From positions 186,001-250,000 of the forward strand of contig MKVF01000006.1 in assembly GCA_001899145.1 (NCBI GenBank): a stretch of 64,000 nt of DNA. The letters run 5' to 3'. Source of the DNA: Flavobacteriia bacterium 40-80 (GTDB lineage: Bacteria; Bacteroidota; Bacteroidia; Flavobacteriales_D; Crocinitomicaceae). This document shows positions 59,005 to 64,000 of this stretch, piece by piece. How positions within the stretch are numbered: position 1 is the first letter of the stretch; every line of letters begins with the position of its first letter. Both the position numbers and the translations under genes were made by a program. The notes beneath the pieces are model-generated. The model was given only the letters and a program-made list of their open reading frames with translations, searched no databases and had not been told where the DNA came from.

Positions 59005-61011
59005 TCACTCCTGCCCGATCATCCGTTTAAAATCTGCTTCCGAAATAATAGGAATTCCCAGCTTTGTCGCTTTTTCCAGCTTTGCCGGTCCCATATTTTC
59101 TCCGGCCAGAACATAATCTGTTTTAGAAGAAATAGAGCCTACATTCTTGCCGCCGTTTGCTTCTATTAAATGCTTGATTTCATCGCGGGAAAATTCTGAA
59201 AAAACACCGGAAACAACAAAGCTTTTAGATTCCAGCGCATTAGAAGCCAAAGCGATTTCCTCCTGCCGGAACTGTAAGCCGATATTCATCAAACGTTCAA
59301 TAAGATGGATATGCTCCTCTTCCGAGAAAAACTGCTGGACGGACAATGCGATTTTTTCACCGATCTCTTCCACAGCAATTAAGTCATCATATTTCGCCAG
59401 CGCTATGTTTTCAATATTTTTAAATGCTCTTGCCAGCTGTTTGGCAACAGTTTCCCCTACAAAACGGATTCCTATCGCAAACAGAACACGTTCAAAAGGT
59501 ACTTGCTTAGACGCTTCAATACTTTTTAACAGGTTATTCGCAGACTTCTCTCCCATTCTGTCCAGATCTACCAGCTGATCGAATCTCAGTCTGTACAAAT
59601 CAGAAACGTCTTTTATAAGCCCTTTCGAAAACAGCAGATCAATCGTTTCGCTTCCCAAACCATCAATATTCATCGCTTTACGGGCAATAAAATGCTCCAT
59701 CCTGCCTTTCACCTGTGGCGGACAGGAACGATCACTCGGACAATAATGCTGCGCTTCTCCTTCCCTCCGGACTAACGGAGTATTACATTCCGGACATTCG
59801 GAAATAAATACGATTTTCGGAAAATCCGGCATACGTTTATCTGTGTTGACACCAACAATTTTGGGGATGATTTCCCCTCCTTTCTCAACATATACGTAAT
59901 CACCAATATGCAGGTCGAATTTTTCTATCTGATCGGCATTGTGCAATGATGCCCTTTTTACCGTCGTTCCTCCTAAGGAAACAGGTTTTAAATTCGCAAC
60001 AGGTGTGATAGCTCCCGTTCTTCCAACCTGATAAGAAACAGATTCCAGTACCGTTTCCACCGTTTCCGCCTTAAACTTATAAGCAATTGCCCAACGCGGG
60101 GATTTAGCAGTAAATCCCAGCTTCTTCTGGATGGAGTAATCATTTATTTTCACTACGATCCCGTCAATCTGGAATGGAAGAAAATCCCGCTGAACATCCC
60201 AGTATTCAATGAAATCCATGATTTCATCCACGGAAGAAGTTTTAAAGATATACTTCTGCTCTTCAGAAGGCGTTTTAAATCCCCAGGTCTTAGCCTTCAT
60301 GACTGCTTCATAATGACTTTTAAAAGGCAGATTATCACCATAAAGTCCGTATAAATAAGAATCTAACCGGCGCTCCGCAGCCACTTTTGAGTCAAGTGAC
60401 TTTAAGGTTCCTGAGGTCAGGTTTCTGGGATTGGCGTATTCTTCTTCAAAATTAACCCTCCGCTGCTCGTTCACTTTCTCAAATGAAGCAATAGGCATAA
60501 TAATCTCTCCACGGATCTCAAAATCCTCCGGATAATCACCCTTCAGCTCCAGAGGAACCGAACGGATTGTTTTGATATTGGTAGTAATATCTTCTCCCCG
60601 TGAGCCATCACCACGGGTTACGGCACGGAAGATTTTTCCTCCGATATACTGGATCCCGATCGCAACACCGTCATATTTTAATTCACAGACATATTCAAAA
60701 GGCTCATTTACCAGCCTGGTGGCACGATTCGCCCAGTCAATAATTTCTTCTTTCGAATACGAATTACTCAATGAAAGCATCGGGTAACGGTGCTTCACTG
60801 TCTCAAACTTTCGGGTAATATCGCCGCCGACACGTTTCGTGGGGCTTGTCGGAGAAGCAAATTCCGGATTTTCCTGTTCCAGCTTCAGCAGCTCCTCCAT
60901 CAGCTGATCGAACTCATAATCCGAAATCTCCTGACGGCTTTCCACATAATACAAGTGATTATGGTAATTAATTAAATCTGTTAACTGCTGAACTCGCTGC
61001 TGAATATCCAT
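59005..61011 (-). CDS. ligA: NAD-dependent DNA ligase
   Basis: Seals nicks in duplex DNA with NAD as cofactor during replication and repair. Counting from ATG 61011: Ia domain start YHNHLYYVESRQEISDYEFDQLM (16-38), the adenylated lysine in CELKYDG (Lys112), a zinc-finger CPECNTP...CPSDRSCP, helix-hairpin-helix segments (MNIDGLGSETIDLL) and a C-terminal BRCT domain (SKSFVVSGVFSEFSRDEIKHLI). The reading frame continues upstream to 61089, but MDIQQRV at 61011 is the family-typical start, giving 668 residues. Confidence 0.96.
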   Translation of the reverse strand: MDIQQRVQQLTDLINYHNHLYYVESRQEISDYEFDQLMEELLKLEQENPEFASPTSPTKRVGGDITRKFETVKHRYPMLSLSNSYSKEEIIDWANRATRLVNEPFEYVCELKYDGVAIGIQYIGGKIFRAVTRGDGSRGEDITTNIKTIRSVPLELKGDYPEDFEIRGEIIMPIASFEKVNEQRRVNFEEEYANPRNLTSGTLKSLDSKVAAERRLDSYLYGLYGDNLPFKSHYEAVMKAKTWGFKTPSEEQKYIFKTSSVDEIMDFIEYWDVQRDFLPFQIDGIVVKINDYSIQKKLGFTAKSPRWAIAYKFKAETVETVLESVSYQVGRTGAITPVANLKPVSLGGTTVKRASLHNADQIEKFDLHIGDYVYVEKGGEIIPKIVGVNTDKRMPDFPKIVFISECPECNTPLVRREGEAQHYCPSDRSCPPQVKGRMEHFIARKAMNIDGLGSETIDLLFSKGLIKDVSDLYRLRFDQLVDLDRMGEKSANNLLKSIEASKQVPFERVLFAIGIRFVGETVAKQLARAFKNIENIALAKYDDLIAVEEIGEKIALSVQQFFSEEEHIHLIERLMNIGLQFRQEEIALASNALESKSFVVSGVFSEFSRDEIKHLIEANGGKNVGSISSKTDYVLAGENMGPAKLEKATKLGIPIISEADFKRMIGQE

Positions 61012-61198
61012 TATTTTTCCAAATTGGGATACCAAGATAATTTGTTTTTTGTGCCTGAGCAAACGATTTTTAAAATTGATACTGTTCAAGATGATTTTCC
61101 GGTGATAAAAAGCAGGGTTGAAAATTAAACTTGTAATAATGTTATTCGCTCAAAAATTATTAATTTCGCTAGCAAATTATTAATCAAAAATCATCGTA

Positions 61199-62374
61199 AT
61201 GAACAAAGAAGTATATATTGTTGCTGCCGTGAGAACTCCAATGGGGGCTTTTATGGGCGGTTTATCAACTGTTCCTGCTCCCCAGTTAGGTGCTGCTGCC
61301 ATCAAAGGCGCATTAGAAAGATCAGGTTTATCTGCTGATAAGGTAAACGAAGTTTTCATGGGTAACGTACTTCAGGCAGGTGTAGGACAAGCTCCTGCAA
61401 AACAAGCGGCTTTAGGTGCAGGAATTCCAAACACGGTTCCATGTACGACGGTTAACAAAGTATGCGCTTCCGGTATGAAAGCAATTACATTCGGAGTTCA
61501 GTCCATCATTGCGGGAGACAACGAAGTAGTTGTAGCAGGCGGAATGGAAAATATGAGCCTGACTCCTCATTATATCAATGGACGTACCGGAACAAAATTC
61601 GGTAATATCACTATGCTGGACGGCATTACAAAAGACGGGCTTTTAGACGTTTACAGCCAGGTTCCTATGGGAAGCTGCGCTGAAAAATGTGCTGAAAAAT
61701 ATGAAATCACAAGAGAAGACCAGGATAACTTCGCCGTTACTTCTTATAAAAGAGCTGCTGCTGCATGGGAAGCAGGAAAATTCAATGAAGAGATCGTTCC
61801 TGTAACAGTTTCCACACGAAAAGGAGATGTTGTCATCAGCGAGGATGAGGAATACAAAAATGTATTCCTTGATAAAATCCCGGGATTAAAACCTGCTTTT
61901 GACAAAAACGGAACTATCACCGCTGCGAATGCGTCCACATTAAATGACGGTGCTTCCGCTGTAATCTTAGCTTCAAAAGAAGCAGTTGAAAAATACGGTC
62001 TGAAAGCGATTGCAAAAATCATTTCTTACGCAGACGCTTCACAGGAACCGGAATGGTTCACTACAGCTCCTTCCCTTGCTGTTCCGAAAGCTTTGAAAAA
62101 AGCAAACCTGAAAATTGAAGATGTGGAATACTGGGAATTTAACCAGGCATTTTCAGTTGTAGGAATTGCAAATGCTAAGATCCTTGGGTTAAATCCTGAA
62201 AAAGTAGATGTAAACGGAGGAGCAGTTGCTTTAGGACATCCACTTGGAAATTCAGGATCCAGAATCATTGTAACGTTGATTAATGTATTAAAGCAAAACA
62301 ACGCGAAAATCGGTGGTGCTGCAATCTGTAACGGCGGCGGCGGTGCTTCTGCAATGATTATTGAAAAGATCTAG
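61199..62374 (+). CDS. Acetyl-CoA C-acetyltransferase (thiolase)
   Basis: A 391-residue thiolase condensing two acetyl-CoA or cleaving acetoacetyl-CoA. The active Cys89 lies in TVNKVCASGMKAI, with the second catalytic pair in GGAVALGHPLGNSGSR (His) and ICNGGGGASAMII (Cys). At this length it is a standard biosynthetic/degradative thiolase II. Possible roles are ketone-body or isoprenoid-precursor metabolism; no partner genes nearby. A near-consensus -7 box (TAATTTCG) lies at 61161. Confidence 0.93.
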   Translation: MNKEVYIVAAVRTPMGAFMGGLSTVPAPQLGAAAIKGALERSGLSADKVNEVFMGNVLQAGVGQAPAKQAALGAGIPNTVPCTTVNKVCASGMKAITFGVQSIIAGDNEVVVAGGMENMSLTPHYINGRTGTKFGNITMLDGITKDGLLDVYSQVPMGSCAEKCAEKYEITREDQDNFAVTSYKRAAAAWEAGKFNEEIVPVTVSTRKGDVVISEDEEYKNVFLDKIPGLKPAFDKNGTITAANASTLNDGASAVILASKEAVEKYGLKAIAKIISYADASQEPEWFTTAPSLAVPKALKKANLKIEDVEYWEFNQAFSVVGIANAKILGLNPEKVDVNGGAVALGHPLGNSGSRIIVTLINVLKQNNAKIGGAAICNGGGGASAMIIEKI

Positions 62375-62406
62375 TCGAAAGAAAATCACTCTTTATAAAT
62401 GAAATG

Positions 62407-62434
62407 GCCGGGAGAAAAAATCTTCCGGCTTTTT
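62407..62434. terminator. Terminator between thiolase and DUF72 genes
   Basis: Stem GCCGGGAGA (62407-62415) / TCTTCCGGC (62421-62429) with one G/U pair, loop AAAAA, then TTTTT; between convergent genes. Confidence 0.85.
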
Positions 62435-62447
62435 GTTTCAGGTTATA

Positions 62448-63350
62448 TCAGTCAAACAATGTAAGCGGAGGCGGTGCTTCATTTCCCTTACCGGGAATTT
62501 TCAATGTAAGCCCCAGATCTTCGTTCAGACGTCCGATAAAATAAGCAGCCAGCAAGGGAGATTCAACCTCCACATTCTGATGGACAAAAAAATACAGCTG
62601 TTGCAATCCTTCTTTCCGCCATTGTTTGATTCGTCCGACCCAGTCATCCAGGCGCTTCGTGTCAGATGGATGATTAGCTCCGACATAACGGATAAAAGCA
62701 GCCGGTCCTGTCAGCTGCATGTGCAGCATATCCCTTCTTCCTGCAGTATCGACAATAGTATTTGCCATACCCTGCTCTTCTAACAAGGTACAGTACTTTT
62801 CCCATATTTCCTGATTCGAAAACCACTCTTCATTACGTACTTCCACTGCCAGCGGAATCGCTTTCGGGAACTTTTCCAGCACTCCTTTTAACCGGTCAAA
62901 ATCTTTCGGATGGAAATTCTCGTGCAGCTGCATAAATGCCATTCCCAGCTTTTCTTCAAAATTACTGACGGCATCACAGAAATTTTCTATCGGTTCCTGC
63001 ACATTGATCAGACGCCGGTAATGAGTAATAAGATCGGTCACTTTCGGGAAAAACTTAAATCCCTCAGGTGTTTTGTTCTTCCAGGTTTCCACTTGCTTCC
63101 AATCCGGCATCTTGTAAAAAGTTGCGTTCATCTCTATGGCATTGAACTGCCGGGAATAGTACGTAAGCTCGTCTTTTACTCCCTTTGGATAAAATCCTTT
63201 CAGGTCGTTTCTGTTCCATTTGGCACAACCGACATATACCTCAAAGCTGTTTTCCTTCCGATACTGATTCAGTACCCGTTTTGTCTCCGGGTGATCAGCA
63301 GGAAATGAAAAATCTACCAGATCAGGATTTTCAACTTTTCCGAATTTCAT
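62448..63350 (-). CDS. DUF72 family protein
   Basis: A 300-residue TIM-barrel protein of the DUF72 (YecE) family: VYVGCAKWNRNDLKGFYP, LTYYSRQFNAIEMNATFYKMP, FKFFPKVTDLITHYRRL, LAVEVRNEEWF and LYFFVHQNVEVESPLLA. Function is not known; the family is often annotated as endonuclease-like without evidence. Convergent with the thiolase gene. Confidence 0.92.
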   Translation of the reverse strand: MKFGKVENPDLVDFSFPADHPETKRVLNQYRKENSFEVYVGCAKWNRNDLKGFYPKGVKDELTYYSRQFNAIEMNATFYKMPDWKQVETWKNKTPEGFKFFPKVTDLITHYRRLINVQEPIENFCDAVSNFEEKLGMAFMQLHENFHPKDFDRLKGVLEKFPKAIPLAVEVRNEEWFSNQEIWEKYCTLLEEQGMANTIVDTAGRRDMLHMQLTGPAAFIRYVGANHPSDTKRLDDWVGRIKQWRKEGLQQLYFFVHQNVEVESPLLAAYFIGRLNEDLGLTLKIPGKGNEAPPPLTLFD

Positions 63351-63513
63351 ACTTAATGCTGCATTTTTGATTAAACATACGTAAATTATATGTTTTTAAT
63401 GCCTATTTTCTTTCAGTATCGCCGGATTTTTTGTTGTTTTGACCAGATTTTATTTTTGAGTGGATCTTATTTGCAGATTCGCCTTTTTTAATACTTTCAG
63501 TAAGAAAATTATA

Positions 63514-64000
63514 ATGAACATTCACGATCTTATCATCAATGACAAACAAATAATTGCTTTAGATGATATCTTTCTAAGCAATGAAAATCAGGTAAATATC
63601 CTTCAGCTGATCCGTGAGCACAGGTACATTGATGAACTCAGCAAATATGAATTACCGGCCAATAACAAAGTACTGCTGTACGGAAATTCGGGCTGTGGAA
63701 AAACAATGACCGCGAAAGCTATCGCCGGTGCACTCGGAAAACCTGCCCTGATCCTTAATCTGAGCAATGTTGTCTGCGCACGTATCGGTGAGACGTCCCA
63801 GAATATCAAGCAGGTATTTGAAAAAGCGGGAAGAGAAAAAGCAGTTCTGTTTCTGGATGAATTCGACCAGATCGGGAAAGCAAGAGGAAATGACGATAAA
63901 GATGTCGGTGAAATGCGGCGCCTGGTCAATACCATTATCCAGCTTATGGATTACTATCCGGATAATGCGCTGCTGATCTGTGCTACCAATCACCCTGAAA
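63514..64000 (+). CDS. AAA+ ATPase, 3' truncated by window edge
   Basis: The start ATG at 63514 opens a frame to the window edge (162 codons): MNIHDLIINDKQIIALDDIF..., Walker A YGNSGCGKTMTAKAIAG, GETSQNIKQVFEKAG (arginine-finger partner region), Walker B AVLFLDEFDQI and sensor 1 LICATNHPE. This is a small AAA+ of the FtsH/spastin-like (SpoVK-related) type. The full length and any partner, such as a downstream protease gene, lie outside. Confidence 0.9.
   Translation, partial: MNIHDLIINDKQIIALDDIFLSNENQVNILQLIREHRYIDELSKYELPANNKVLLYGNSGCGKTMTAKAIAGALGKPALILNLSNVVCARIGETSQNIKQVFEKAGREKAVLFLDEFDQIGKARGNDDKDVGEMRRLVNTIIQLMDYYPDNALLICATNHPE

Overview
The window is chromosomal DNA from a Bacteroidota bacterium, most likely a member of Flavobacteriales (Fluviicola/Crocinitomicaceae-like, by inference). 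Pointers are a secreted protein with SprB-type repeats and a gliding-motility-associated (CHU_C / type IX secretion type B) C-terminal domain, family-typical proteins (DUF4293, DUF4199, DUF2200, PF13645-type L,D-transpeptidase), Bacteroidota-type promoters with a TAnnTTTG -7 box, and few Shine-Dalgarno sequences. No rRNA, tRNA, CRISPR array or intact transposase was seen.

Layout. 0-6.4 kb: a flavin monooxygenase, two lipoproteins, then a minus-strand five-gene operon (cca, pRiA4b ORF-3-like acidic protein, methyltransferase, TraB/GumN, FKBP). 6.5-13.9 kb: a secreted protein, MFS and CPA2 transporters, an SGNH hydrolase, an acetyltransferase, a divergent HxlR/DoxX pair around a near-perfect operator, and an OMP-prmC pair. 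14-19.8 kb: a membrane-linked MutS-like ATPase, then a polyamine block (AdoMetDC-spermidine synthase fusion, agmatinase-type ureohydrolase, aldehyde dehydrogenase). 19.9-28.6 kb: ABC-F protein, DUF4293 protein, the SprB-repeat protein, and an overlapping 7TM / histidine kinase / response regulator trio.

28.7-50.9 kb is an accessory region. Two blocks of small single-domain proteins (VOC, DUF1801, SRPBCC, YciI, DUF2200, DUF1569, YdeI) flank defence-type loci: a YhcG-type PD-(D/E)XK nuclease, a two-gene module of a 1009-residue SIR2 protein plus a small nuclease-like protein, and an RloA/RloB (AbiL-like) pair. The SIR2 module abuts an ABC-F gene that is cut off inside its Walker A motif, so a replacement or insertion junction can be read at about 35455. 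Between the defence loci lies a Crp/Fnr regulator followed by a TolC/HlyD/ABC-2 efflux operon.

50.9-64 kb returns to core-like genes: a fluoride riboswitch upstream of a CLC-F type fluoride antiporter, a steroid-reductase-like membrane enzyme, an epimerase, a CYTH protein, a FemAB/GNAT-like protein beside a membrane nucleotide-sugar 4,6-dehydratase, a thioesterase, a YwqK repeat protein, ligA, a thiolase, a DUF72 protein and a truncated AAA+ ATPase at the right edge. The strongest candidate for an undescribed system is the SIR2 plus DUF6998-like nuclease module at 35.5-39.0 kb. A second theme is several genes whose ATG lies 4-7 nt after a -7 box, suggesting leaderless transcripts.
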